Positions 29,564-39,122 are shown, numbered from the stretch's first letter. The stretch: DNA of 64,000 nucleotides from Clostridium chrysemydis (GCF_015234215.1 NZ_JADEKP010000002.1:1-64000), one strand, 5' to 3'. Notes: generated from the sequence alone by a model not told the origin. A program made the numbers and translations.

Positions 29564-30076
29564 CTAATTAAAATTATATATTTTTTTAGTTAATAAATTT
29601 CCGTAACCTAAATCATTAAATAACTTTACGTAGTAAGTTAAATCAAAATTACTAGTTAAAACAACCGATTTATTATTCTTTAGATAAATGGTTATAATAT
29701 TTTCTTTGTAGTTGAGATTGAAGTAATCTATATCAGATTTTTTAATTATCTTAAATCCTTTAATTATATATTTATCATTTATAAACACATTTAAATGCTT
29801 ATAAAGTAAAAATAAAAATGAATAAGCAAATCCTACAGTATAAAACACATCAGATAATGAATTAATAATAAAAGAAATAAATATAAAAATAAAGGCAGTA
29901 GCACTTTGAAGAAAGTAGTAATAAGTCTTATTTAATTTTGGTTTTTTATTTGCGTACACATAATATGTAGTATTGTCTTTAATAAAATTATAGTAATTTA
30001 CTATGTCTTTATATAAGATAAAGGCAAAAAATAAAATAAGTAGCACATAAATTATAAAAAATAAATTAAATTTCAT
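29564..30076 (-). CDS. Membrane protein of unknown function (170 aa)
   Basis: Three hydrophobic segments (about 3-23, 55-75, 78-95) are followed by a soluble beta-rich tail (about 96-170) containing KSDIDYFNLNYKENIITIYL. This resembles the PH-like tails of small bacterial membrane proteins. It is unusually rich in Tyr, Phe, Asn and Lys. A GGGGG ribosome site precedes the ATG on the minus strand. No family is recognised and the neighbours give no functional hint. Confidence 0.6.
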   Translation of the reverse strand: MKFNLFFIIYVLLILFFAFILYKDIVNYYNFIKDNTTYYVYANKKPKLNKTYYYFLQSATAFIFIFISFIINSLSDVFYTVGFAYSFLFLLYKHLNVFINDKYIIKGFKIIKKSDIDYFNLNYKENIITIYLKNNKSVVLTSNFDLTYYVKLFNDLGYGNLLTKKIYNFN

Positions 30077-30398
30077 GAAAAATCCCCCTATATTTTGAAA
30101 AAGATAGTTACTTTGTTAATTTTCTTACAAAGTCAAATGGATTAAAGTATTTTTAAAATAAACTTCTATACTAATAATTACAAAAAATCTTTAAGTAAAA
30201 TCAGCGAAAAATAAGAAGTAACACAAGAAGTAAAATTTAGTATTATTAAATCCCTTTAGGAAAATAAAAGTAGTTATAATTGTAAAAAATAAATAAAGCA
30301 CCATTAAAATTAAAAATTTTAAAATTATAAATAGATTAAACGTATCTCTTTATATTGAATAGAAAATTAATTGTTCATATTATAGCAATAAAATATGT

Positions 30399-30508
30399 AT
30401 ATAATGTAAATAAAAGGAGGGTGCAATTGTTAATTTAATAACGTTAGGAAAGTTATTAAAAATGTGATAATATGATTAAGGAAAATGTTTACACAAAGGG
30501 GATATTCG
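30399..30508 (+). promoter_or_regulatory. glpP upstream region: -10 box, orphan ribosome site and hairpin
   Basis: A TATAAT lies at 30399-30404. AAAGGAGG (30413-30420) is then followed only by very short frames: GTG at 30421 gives 5 codons and TTG at 30427 gives 3. A perfect 9-bp stem (30434-30442 with 30452-30460) follows. The true glpP ribosome site is AAAGGGG at 30495-30501. The rest of 30077-30398 is A+T-rich and I see nothing in it. Confidence 0.45.
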
Positions 30509-31066
30509 ATGAATTTTAGAAGTATTTTAGAAGATAATCCGATAATAGCTGCAGTTAAAGATGCAAATGAATTAAAGTTAGCTTTAGAGTCAAACTCGGC
30601 TGTGATATTTGTTTTATTTGGAGATTTACTAAATATTAGAGGTATAAGCAAATCAATTAAAGAAAATGGGAAAATAGGAATCGTCCATATTGACTTAATC
30701 GATGGTTTAAGTCATAAAGATGCAGCAATAAGATTTATAAAAGAGGAAACTGAATTTGAAGGAATTATTAGCACTAGAAGCCAATCTATAAGAAGTGCTA
30801 AAAATCAAGGACTTATAGCTATACAAAGAACTTTTATTATAGACACAATCTCACTTGATAACGCAACTAAGATAGTTAATAGTGATGTTGATGCAGTTGA
30901 GATTTTACCTGGTATTATTCCAAAGGTAATAGAAAAACTTGATAGTATTTCTAGAACTCCAATTATAGCTGGAGGTCTTGTAGAAGAAAAAGAAGAAGTT
31001 ATGCTTGCTTTAAGTTCAGGTGCAACTTCAGTATCTTCAACTAAGCCTGAGATTTGGGATATGTAA
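30509..31066 (+). CDS. glpP: Glycerol-3-phosphate-responsive antiterminator GlpP
   Basis: An RNA-binding regulator that, with glycerol-3-phosphate, allows transcription through leader terminators of glp genes. The 185-residue TIM-barrel-like protein shows the family blocks KIGIVHIDLIDGLSHKD, GIISTRSQSIRSAKNQG, AIQRTFIIDT and VEILPGIIPKV. The start is ATG 30509, chosen because AAAGGGG lies 7 nt upstream; an in-frame ATG at 30485 has no ribosome site. It is 61 bp upstream of glpK. A plausible target terminator lies before the dehydrogenase gene at 32720-32775. Confidence 0.92.
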   Translation: MNFRSILEDNPIIAAVKDANELKLALESNSAVIFVLFGDLLNIRGISKSIKENGKIGIVHIDLIDGLSHKDAAIRFIKEETEFEGIISTRSQSIRSAKNQGLIAIQRTFIIDTISLDNATKIVNSDVDAVEILPGIIPKVIEKLDSISRTPIIAGGLVEEKEEVMLALSSGATSVSSTKPEIWDM

Positions 31067-31071
31067 TTTGT

Positions 31072-31094
31072 TAATTAATCGATAGCGACAAAAG
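31072..31094. repeat. Left arm of an inverted repeat bracketing glpK
   Basis: CGATAGCGACAAAAG (31080-31094), preceded by TTAATTAAT, matches the reverse complement of 32787-32801 at 14 of 15 positions, with an AT-rich TTAATTAA extension at both sites. It lies in the glpP-glpK gap. An operator or recombination site is possible; the function is not known. Confidence 0.6.
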
Positions 31095-31115
31095 ATTAAA
31101 ACAAATTTATGTTAG

Positions 31116-32624
<1,509 letters not shown>

Positions 32625-32653
32625 ATTTTTAAGAAAATGTTTTCATTTAGTTA

Positions 32654-32682
32654 TAGACAAGGGTTAATAATTAGTTTATAAT
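32654..32682 (+). promoter_or_regulatory. Promoter of the glycerol-3-phosphate dehydrogenase operon
   Basis: TAGACA (32654-32659) and TATAAT (32677-32682) are separated by exactly 17 nt. It places a transcription start near 32689, giving a leader of about 150 nt that contains a terminator hairpin. Confidence 0.75.
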
Positions 32683-32719
32683 AAAGACATAAATAAATAT
32701 TAGTGTTTAAGAGAGTTAG

Positions 32720-32775
32720 AGTCAAGCACGTAAATTAGAGGAATCGGTTCCTCTAGTTTCTGCTTGGCTTTTTTT
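32720..32775 (+). terminator. Leader terminator, likely GlpP-controlled
   Basis: Outer arms (32720-32728 with 32761-32769) enclose an inner 9-bp hairpin (TTAGAGGAA with TTCCTCTAG, one edge mismatch), followed by a T7 run. It stands between a good promoter and the dehydrogenase gene, where it would block expression unless antiterminated. Known GlpP biology in Bacillus (glpD leader) supports control by the GlpP encoded at 30509. Confidence 0.78.
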
Positions 32776-32786
32776 ATTAACAAAAG

Positions 32787-32813
32787 CTTATGTCGCTATC
32801 GCTTAGTTAATTA
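32787..32813. repeat. Right arm of the inverted repeat bracketing glpK
   Basis: CTTATGTCGCTATCG (32787-32801), followed by TTAGTTAATTAA, is the inverse of 31072-31094. It lies between the leader terminator and the dehydrogenase start codon. Confidence 0.6.
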
Positions 32814-32839
32814 ATTCATGGAAATTAGGAGGAATTGTT

Positions 32840-34270
32840 ATGGTAGATGTTGCAATTATAGGAGCAGGTGTTATAGGAGCATCTGTATTTAGGGAATTAA
32901 CAAAATACAACTTAAAAGTTTTAGTTTTAGATAAGGAAAACGACGTTTCGATGGGAACTAGCAAAGCGAATTCAGCTATTGTTCACGCTGGGTATGACCC
33001 AAAGATAGGAACTCTTATGGCAAAGTACAACGTAAAAGGAAATGAAATGTTTGAAGAACTTTGCAAAGAGTTAGATGTTCCATTTAAAAGAAATGGATCA
33101 TTAGTATTAGCTTATGACGAGGAAGATTTAAAAACTGTTAAAGACCTTTGTGAAAACGGTACAAAGATAGGCGTAAAAGGTTTAAGAGTTTTAAGTAAAG
33201 AAGAGGTTTTAGAAAAAGAACCAAATATTAATAAAGAAATTGCTGGAGCTTTATATGCACCAACTGGTGGAATAGTTGGACCATTTGAATATACTATAGC
33301 ACTTATGGAAAACGGTAGAGATAATGGTGGAGAAGTTAGATTAAATAGCGAAGTTATAGGAATTAAAAAAGTAGATAATATATTTGAAATAAATTTAAAA
33401 GATGGTGAAACTGTAAAAGCTAAATATGTTGTTAACGCAGCTGGAGTTTATGCAGATAAAATTCACAACATGATTTGCAAAGAAGATTTTAAAATTATCC
33501 CAAGAAAAGGTGAGTACTTCGTAATGGATAAATCACAAGGGGATGTAGTAAGTCACACAATCTTCCAATGTCCATCAAAACTTGGAAAAGGTATTCTAGT
33601 TACTCCTACAGTTCACGGGAATCTTTTAGTTGGACCTAACGCAGTAGATATAGAAGACAAAGAAGAGTTAAAAACAGAAGGAGATCACTTAGATTATATA
33701 AGAGAAACTTCTATGAGAACTACAGATAAGATTAATTTTAGAGAATCTATAAGAAACTTTGCAGGTCTTCGTGCAACTCCAAGTACAGGAGATTTTATAG
33801 TAAGAGAAGATGAAGAAGTTAAAGGTTTTGTAGATGTAGCTGGAATTAAATCACCAGGGCTTTCATCAGCACCTGCAATAGCTTTAGATGTAGTTGAAAT
33901 CTTAAAAAATTCAGGACTTAAAGAAGAAAAGAAAGAAAATTTCAATAAGGAAAGAAAAGAAATTAGATTTATAGAGTTAAGTCCTAGTGAAAAAGCAGAA
34001 ATAATTAAAAAAGATAAAAGATACGGAAATATAATCTGTAGATGCGAAAGCATAACAGAAGGTGAAATAGTAGATTCTATAAAAAGATGTTTTGATGGAA
34101 TGACTTTAGATGGAATTAAGAGAAGATGCAGACCAGGAATGGGAAGATGCCAAGGTGGTTTCTGTGGACCTAGAGTTCAAGAAATTATCGCAAGAGAATT
34201 AAACATGAACTTAGAAGATGTAAGACAAGAGAAAAACGGTTCATATATCTTATTAGGAAAGACAAAGTAG
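32840..34270 (+). CDS. glpA: FAD-dependent glycerol-3-phosphate dehydrogenase, GlpA-like, with BFD-type [2Fe-2S] domain
   Basis: Oxidises glycerol-3-phosphate to dihydroxyacetone phosphate with the next two gene products. The N-terminal FAD Rossmann motif is IGAGVIGASVFREL (about 6-19). The DAO-type oxidoreductase domain runs to about 365, with NSAIVHAGYD near 46-55. A BFD-like [2Fe-2S] domain closes the protein (about 395-450): IICRCESITEGEI, RRCRPGMGRCQGGFCGP. The 476 residues match clostridial GlpA-type proteins rather than single-subunit GlpD. AGGAGG precedes the ATG. Transcription is probably controlled by the leader terminator upstream. Confidence 0.88.
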   Translation: MVDVAIIGAGVIGASVFRELTKYNLKVLVLDKENDVSMGTSKANSAIVHAGYDPKIGTLMAKYNVKGNEMFEELCKELDVPFKRNGSLVLAYDEEDLKTVKDLCENGTKIGVKGLRVLSKEEVLEKEPNINKEIAGALYAPTGGIVGPFEYTIALMENGRDNGGEVRLNSEVIGIKKVDNIFEINLKDGETVKAKYVVNAAGVYADKIHNMICKEDFKIIPRKGEYFVMDKSQGDVVSHTIFQCPSKLGKGILVTPTVHGNLLVGPNAVDIEDKEELKTEGDHLDYIRETSMRTTDKINFRESIRNFAGLRATPSTGDFIVREDEEVKGFVDVAGIKSPGLSSAPAIALDVVEILKNSGLKEEKKENFNKERKEIRFIELSPSEKAEIIKKDKRYGNIICRCESITEGEIVDSIKRCFDGMTLDGIKRRCRPGMGRCQGGFCGPRVQEIIARELNMNLEDVRQEKNGSYILLGKTK

Positions 34271-34282
34271 GAGGGATTTAGT

Positions 34283-35533
34283 ATGTACGATTTAATAGTA
34301 GTAGGTGGAGGTCCAGCTGGACTTGCAGCAGCAAATGAAGCTTATGAAAACGGAGTTAGAAATATTCTTATTTTAGAAAGAGATAAAGAACTTGGAGGAA
34401 TACTAAATCAATGTATCCACAACGGATTTGGACTACATACATTTAAAGAAGAACTTACAGGTCCTGAATACGCTCAAAGATTTATAAATATGTTAAAAGA
34501 CACTGATGTTTCAGTTAAACTTGGAACTATGGTTTTAGATATAGAGGATTCTAATGAAACTAAAAAAGTCCACGCTATAAATCCAGAAGAAGGATATATG
34601 GTTCTAGAAGGAAAAGCTGTAGTTCTAACTATGGGTTGTAGAGAAAGAACTAGAGGGGCTATAAATATACCAGGGGATAGACCAGCTGGAGTATTTACAG
34701 CAGGAGCAGCTCAAAGATATATAAATATGGAAGGCTTTATGCCAGGGAAAAACGTATTAATATTAGGTTCAGGGGATATCGGGCTTATAATGGCTAGAAG
34801 AATGTCACTTGAAGGAGCAAAAGTTCACGGAGTTGTAGAACTTATGCCTTACTCAAACGGATTAAATAGAAATATAGTTCAATGTTTAAATGATTACGAT
34901 ATTCCATTATACCTATCACACACAGTAGTAGATATAATAGGAAAAGAAAGATTAGAAAAAGTAATAATCGCAGAAGTTGGACCTGACAGAAAACCTATAA
35001 AAGGGACTGAAAAAGAGTTCGACGTAGATACACTACTTCTTTCAGTAGGATTAATCCCAGAAAACGAACTTTCAAAGGGAGCTGGAATAGAAGGAGATAG
35101 AAGAACTAACGGACTTGTAGTTTCAGAAAGTATGGAAACTTCAATCCCTGGAATATTCGCAGCTGGAAACGTAGTTCACGTTCACGATTTAGTAGATTTC
35201 GTAACTCAAGAATCAAAACACGCAGGAGTTTCAGCAGCTAAATATATAAAAGGTGAATTAGTTAGAGGAGATGTTGTTGAGATTAAAAATGGTCAAAACA
35301 TAAACTACACAGTACCTCAAAAATTCACAGCAGAAAATATAGATGGAAATATGACTGTTTTCATGAGAGTTAATAATATTTACCACGATAAAGAAATCGT
35401 AGTTAGAAATGGAGATAAAGTAATAGCTTCATTTAAAAGAAAACACTTAGCACCAGCTGAGATGGAAAAAATAAATTTACCTAAAAAACTTCTAGAAGGA
35501 GTAAAGGGAGAAATCGTAATATCTTTAGAATAA
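34283..35533 (+). CDS. glpB: FAD/NAD-linked oxidoreductase subunit of the glycerol-3-phosphate dehydrogenase system (GlpB-like)
   Basis: A 416-residue pyridine-nucleotide-disulfide-type flavoprotein. The FAD motif VVGGGPAGLAAANEA starts near residue 5, and a second dinucleotide motif, LILGSGDIGLIMARR, lies near 158-172. The CGxx-like redox pair of thioredoxin reductases is not evident, but TMGCRERTRGA (near 116-126) is typical of this subgroup. Its position 12 bp after glpA and before the DUF1667 gene marks it as the electron-transferring subunit. Homology is not close to E. coli GlpB; the symbol rests on operon position and general family. Confidence 0.82.
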   Translation: MYDLIVVGGGPAGLAAANEAYENGVRNILILERDKELGGILNQCIHNGFGLHTFKEELTGPEYAQRFINMLKDTDVSVKLGTMVLDIEDSNETKKVHAINPEEGYMVLEGKAVVLTMGCRERTRGAINIPGDRPAGVFTAGAAQRYINMEGFMPGKNVLILGSGDIGLIMARRMSLEGAKVHGVVELMPYSNGLNRNIVQCLNDYDIPLYLSHTVVDIIGKERLEKVIIAEVGPDRKPIKGTEKEFDVDTLLLSVGLIPENELSKGAGIEGDRRTNGLVVSESMETSIPGIFAAGNVVHVHDLVDFVTQESKHAGVSAAKYIKGELVRGDVVEIKNGQNINYTVPQKFTAENIDGNMTVFMRVNNIYHDKEIVVRNGDKVIASFKRKHLAPAEMEKINLPKKLLEGVKGEIVISLE

Positions 35534-35579
35534 TGAAGCAAAAAGAAATTTAACTATAAAAATAATGGTGGTGGAATAA

Positions 35580-35933
35580 ATGATAAGAGAATTAATTTGT
35601 ATAAGTTGCCCAATGGGGTGTCATTTAAAAGTAGATGTAGAAAATAAAACAGTAGAAGGAAACACTTGCAAAAGAGGAGAGATCTACGGATTAAACGAAG
35701 TTACAAACCCAGTTAGAGTTATAACTTCAACAGTTAAAGTTAATAATGGTGAACTTCCAGTAATACCAGTTAAAACTACAGGCCCAATCGGGAAAGGACT
35801 AAATATGGAATGTATGGAAGTACTTTCAAAAGTTAATATAGAAGCTCCTGTAAAAATGGGAGATATAATAATAAGTGATGTTCTAGGAACAGGCGTTGAC
35901 GTTGTTGCTTCTAGGGATATTAAAGCTATCTAA
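35580..35933 (+). CDS. DUF1667 protein, probable iron-sulfur or zinc subunit of the dehydrogenase
   Basis: A 117-residue protein with four N-terminal cysteines (C7, C10, C14, C30: CISCPMGC and NTCKRG) that could bind a metal cluster. DUF1667 genes regularly follow GlpA/GlpB-like flavoenzymes in clostridia, so a small electron-transfer or assembly role is inferred. The start ATG follows GGTGG. It is the last gene of the glp operon and is followed by a terminator. Confidence 0.82.
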   Translation: MIRELICISCPMGCHLKVDVENKTVEGNTCKRGEIYGLNEVTNPVRVITSTVKVNNGELPVIPVKTTGPIGKGLNMECMEVLSKVNIEAPVKMGDIIISDVLGTGVDVVASRDIKAI

Positions 35934-35982
35934 ATTAAAGGAAATTTCCTTAAATTATTATATAATCAATCAAGTACCTAAA

Positions 35983-36014
35983 AGAGTTGATAAGATTTTT
36001 CTTATCAACTTTTT
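35983..36014 (+). terminator. Terminator of the glp dehydrogenase operon
   Basis: GTTGATAAG (35986-35994) pairs with CTTATCAAC (36001-36009) around a 6-nt loop, followed by a T-run. Confidence 0.88.
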
Positions 36015-36049
36015 TGATTTTATAATTATATATTTTATATTAGTTTATA

Positions 36050-36150
36050 GGTAATAGATAATAGAAAGAATCTAATAAGTAATAGATAATATGAAGAATT
36101 AAATACGTAACATATAGTAGAAAGAATCTAATGTGAAATAGATGACAAAA
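36050..36150. repeat. Degenerate repeats of about 30 nt
   Basis: Variants of AATAGATAATAGAAAGAATC recur three times with mismatches (near 36055, 36085 and 36115). No open frame of note. It begins the repeat-rich gene-free stretch 35934-37108. Confidence 0.5.
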
Positions 36151-36158
36151 TCCTTATA

Positions 36159-36222
36159 GATAAATTAGTAAAGTTAAAGATAAATTAGTAAAACTAAAAA
36201 TAGAGAAATTAGGAAACCTAAA
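36159..36222. repeat. 20-nt tandem repeat, about three copies
   Basis: GATAAATTAGTAAAGTTAAA (36159-36178) is followed directly by a copy with two changes (36179-36198) and then a more diverged copy. Confidence 0.7.
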
Positions 36223-36242
36223 GATAGATATTGAGGCTTATA

Positions 36243-36278
36243 AAATAGTCTTTTAAATAGTCTTTTAAATAGTCTTTC
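36243..36278. repeat. 12-nt tandem repeat, three copies
   Basis: AAATAGTCTTTT repeats at 36243-36254 and 36255-36266, with a final copy at 36267-36278 differing only at the last base. Confidence 0.85.
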
Positions 36279-36359
36279 ATTTAGTATTTATATAGCCGTT
36301 TGATTAGCCTTTTATAGTATTATAAATTAAAAATTTATAAAAATAGTAAAAAACAGCAT

Positions 36360-37009
36360 AACCAACAATTAAGCAAAACATTTCTATAGGGCAATATAAA
36401 AAACAAGTTAACTAACAGCTAAAAAGCTTGTCTTTAAGGCATATAATCATAAATTTAGCTTGTGTTAAAGAAATATTTGAGTAGAAAATTGATAGCATAT
36501 ATAAAAAATTAACCTACCAACAATTAAGCAAAACATTACTATAGGGTGAAAAAATTTATATCATAATAACATAAGAAGAGCTTGTTTTTAATTATATAAA
36601 AAAATAAAAATTAAGTTAGACTAAAAATAGTTTATAGTACAAAATTAACTAGTCTAAGTGAGGTATTAATTATACCAACACTAGACTATAACATTCCTAT
36701 AGTAAAAGAAATAATTCTATATACTAAGCCTAATAGAGCTTGTATCTAAAGTATATATAATATCCTATTAAAGGTGGATTAAGTGTGGAAAATTAACATC
36801 ATATATGAAGATTTAAAACAACCAACACTGCAGTATAACATTTCTATAGTAAAAGAAATAATTCTATATACTAAGGCTTATAGAGCTAGTACCCAAAGTA
36901 TATATAATCCTATAAACTGATCTACGATTATATGTTGATTAAGTGTGGAAAATTAACAGTGTATATAAAAATTTAAAACTACCAACACCGTAGTATAACA
37001 TTCCTATAG
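36360..37009 (+). repeat. Five-unit array of IS-terminus-like 30-nt motifs spaced about 155 bp
   Basis: The motif occurs at 36360-36389, 36515-36544, 36673-36702, 36820-36849 and 36980-37009, always 30 nt and in the same orientation. All read (T/A)ACCAACA, nine variable bases, AACATT, one base, CTATAG. The steps are 155, 158, 147 and 160 bp. Parts of the intervening DNA are also shared, notably AGCTTGT and GTGTGGAAAATTAACA, the latter best in the last two intervals. The same layout (TACCAACA...TRTAG, 30 nt) forms the ends of the IS1595-like element at 14457-15574. No transposase or gene was found within the array. Confidence 0.85.
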
Positions 37010-37076
37010 GAAAAGAGAAAAAATAAAAATACATATAGGTAGTAAAGGGGAATGCTTGTTTTAAAGCTTAAAAATC

Positions 37077-37104
37077 AAAAAAACCCCTAAAGAGGAGTTT
37101 TTTA
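37077..37104 (-). terminator. Terminator of the LysR regulator gene
   Basis: AACTCC/GGGGTT arms with a TCTTTA loop on the minus strand are followed by a run of T on that strand. Confidence 0.75.
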
Positions 37105-37108
37105 AAAT

Positions 37109-38017
37109 CTATATTAATCTTATATTTCTTTTAATTGAAGAAAAGAGTTCCAGTCCTATTTCATCTAAGGATTTATTCTTGCTCCACAAAAACCAAAGGG
37201 AAGGGCTTATAACCTCTTTGTCTTCTTCAAAGGGGATTATCTTTATATTATCTAATTTATCGTAAAAATCGTTAACTATAGCAAAAGACGGACCAAAAGA
37301 TATAGCTATATTCTCATTTACACTATTCATTATTGAAATGAAATTATTAGTTTTAAATAAAATTCTAATATCAGAATCTATTTTATCTTCTGCATGACTT
37401 ATAAAATTTAATAAGAATTTATCATCATATATAGCTATCCTTTCATCTTTAAGATCCTTATAAGTTATTACTTCCTTTTTTGAAAGGTTAGATTTATTGT
37501 TTACGGAACAATAAAATTTGCCTTCAGTAATATTTTTATAATTATAGTTTATATTATGATTTTTTATATTATCAGTAAAAGCAATTAATGCAAAATCACA
37601 CTTTTCTTCTTTTAATTTTAGTAAGATATCATCTGTATTTCCTTCTGAAATACTAAGTTCAACAAAGGGGAACTCTCTTTCTAAATCCTGTATAGCCTTA
37701 ATTAAAGGATAATTAATTCCAGGGATTGAACCTATTCTAAGCTTAAGCTTTGGGAAATTATTTTTATTTTCTGCATAGTTATAAATCTCACGCTTTTTGT
37801 CTAAAATAAATCTAGCTTTATTTATAATATATTGACCTTGGGTTGTAGGGAAAGTCCCGTTTCTTGATCTTTTAAAAAGCTCTATCCCAAGTTCGTTTTC
37901 TAAAGATTTTACGCCTTGGCTTACAGCAGAAGTTGTAAGGCTTAATTTATTTGCAGTTTTTGAAAAACTTTTCTCTTCAGATAGGGTTGTAATTATATTT
38001 AATTGTTCAAAATTCAA
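37109..38017 (-). CDS. LysR-family transcriptional regulator
   Basis: A DNA-binding regulator with the N-terminal winged helix (FEQLNIITTLSEEKSFSKTA followed by LSLTTSAVSQGVKSLE) and a periplasmic-binding-protein-like effector domain from about residue 88. At 302 residues the length is normal. The start chosen is TTG 38017, 6 nt from AAGGTG and directly before the conserved NFEQL. A GTG at 38026 would abut the ribosome site and add three residues. It is divergent from the hydrolase gene at 38136, which is its likely target. The ligand is unknown. Confidence 0.88.
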   Translation of the reverse strand: MNFEQLNIITTLSEEKSFSKTANKLSLTTSAVSQGVKSLENELGIELFKRSRNGTFPTTQGQYIINKARFILDKKREIYNYAENKNNFPKLKLRIGSIPGINYPLIKAIQDLEREFPFVELSISEGNTDDILLKLKEEKCDFALIAFTDNIKNHNINYNYKNITEGKFYCSVNNKSNLSKKEVITYKDLKDERIAIYDDKFLLNFISHAEDKIDSDIRILFKTNNFISIMNSVNENIAISFGPSFAIVNDFYDKLDNIKIIPFEEDKEVISPSLWFLWSKNKSLDEIGLELFSSIKRNIRLI

Positions 38018-38026
38018 CTTTAACAC

Positions 38027-38110
38027 CTTCTTTAAGTTTTACTTAACTTTAAGTTTAATTAATTTAATTTTACTTAAACAGGTACCAGTTGTAAACTAAA
38101 AATATAATAA
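38027..38110. promoter_or_regulatory. Probable LysR operator in the divergent intergenic region
   Basis: Related strings (TTAAGTTTTACTTAA, then TTTAAGTTTAATTAA, then TTTAATTTTACTTAAA) create overlapping dyads between the two divergent genes. LysR regulators usually bind such imperfect palindromes. An A+T-rich region can produce these by chance, so confidence is moderate. Confidence 0.5.
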
Positions 38111-38135
38111 GAAACGAAAAAAGGAGATTGTGATT

Positions 38136-39122
38136 ATGTGTACGAGTTTAACATTAACTACTAAAGATAATAAACATTTATTAGCTAGAACTATGGATTT
38201 TCCTATGGAGTTTGGGCAAAGCGTTCACTTTATACCAAGAAAGTATAAGTGGGTAAACGCTATAGATAATTCTGAAAATATAACAAAACTTGCGTTAGTT
38301 GGAATGGCTGCAATAATTGACAAACACCCAGTATTTGCAGATGGTGTAAATGAAAAAGGATTAGCTTGTGCGACTCTTTATTTACCTGGTTTTGCAAAAT
38401 ATGATTTAGAGAGTGGAGAAAAATTTGGCTTAGCTTCATACGATTTTGTACTTTGGATGCTTAGTAAATACTCTAATATAGAAGAAATAAAAGAAGATAT
38501 TAAAAATATAACTTTTGTTGAAAAAGAATTATCTTTATTAAAGATTGCGCCGCCTTTCCACTGGATAGTTACTGATAAGAGCGGAAAAAGTATAGTTGTA
38601 GAAAAAACAGAAGAGGGGCTTGAGGTACACGATAATCCTGTAGGAGTTATGACAAATAGCCCAAACTTTAAGTGGCACTTAGAAAATCTTCGCCAATATA
38701 TAGGAGTTCATCCTATGCAAAACAGCAAGATAAAACTAGGCGAATTAGAACTTTCAGCGTTCGGTCAAGGTTCTGGAACTTTAGGACTTCCTGGAGATTA
38801 CACTCCACCTTCACGTTTTGTTAGAGCTGCATACTCTAGGCAAAATATATTAGATATAGAGGGGGAATTTAAAGGGATTTCAGGGGCTGTTCACGCCTTA
38901 AACTCTTGTAATATTCCAAAGGGAATAGTTATGACTACTGATAGGGGAACTGATTTTACTATTTATACTTCAGCAATGTGCACAGAAAGTGGAAAATATT
39001 ATTATTCAACTTACGAAAACAGAAGATTAACTTGTATAGATTTATTTAAAGAAGATTTAGATTCAAAAGAAATTAAATCATATCATTACAAAAGGGAAGA
39101 AGATATAGAATTTTATAATTAA
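38136..39122 (+). CDS. Choloylglycine hydrolase-family enzyme (penicillin V acylase-like)
   Basis: An Ntn hydrolase cleaving linear amides such as conjugated bile salts, penicillin V or acyl-homoserine-type substrates. The start is ATG 38136, because Cys2 must become the N-terminal nucleophile; GTG 38130 would bury it. Catalytic-site residues visible are Cys2, Arg18 and Asp21 (ARTMDF), the MTNSPNF asparagine region near 170-176 and PSRFVR further on. It is overall close to clostridial bile salt hydrolases in length (328) and blocks. Position 82, usually Asn in bile salt hydrolases, is Tyr (CATLYLP), the state known in penicillin V acylases. AAAGGAG ribosome site. Probably regulated by the divergent LysR gene. 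Confidence 0.85.
   Translation: MCTSLTLTTKDNKHLLARTMDFPMEFGQSVHFIPRKYKWVNAIDNSENITKLALVGMAAIIDKHPVFADGVNEKGLACATLYLPGFAKYDLESGEKFGLASYDFVLWMLSKYSNIEEIKEDIKNITFVEKELSLLKIAPPFHWIVTDKSGKSIVVEKTEEGLEVHDNPVGVMTNSPNFKWHLENLRQYIGVHPMQNSKIKLGELELSAFGQGSGTLGLPGDYTPPSRFVRAAYSRQNILDIEGEFKGISGAVHALNSCNIPKGIVMTTDRGTDFTIYTSAMCTESGKYYYSTYENRRLTCIDLFKEDLDSKEIKSYHYKREEDIEFYN

Noticed and set aside
36360-37009. CRISPR-like array of 30-nt repeats
   Set aside because: Spacing is about 155 bp, the repeats vary internally, the intervening segments are similar to each other rather than unique, and no cas gene is present.
35934-37108. A missed gene in the long gene-free stretch
   Set aside because: All frames are broken by frequent stops and no ribosome site is followed by a frame of useful length; the content is repeats.
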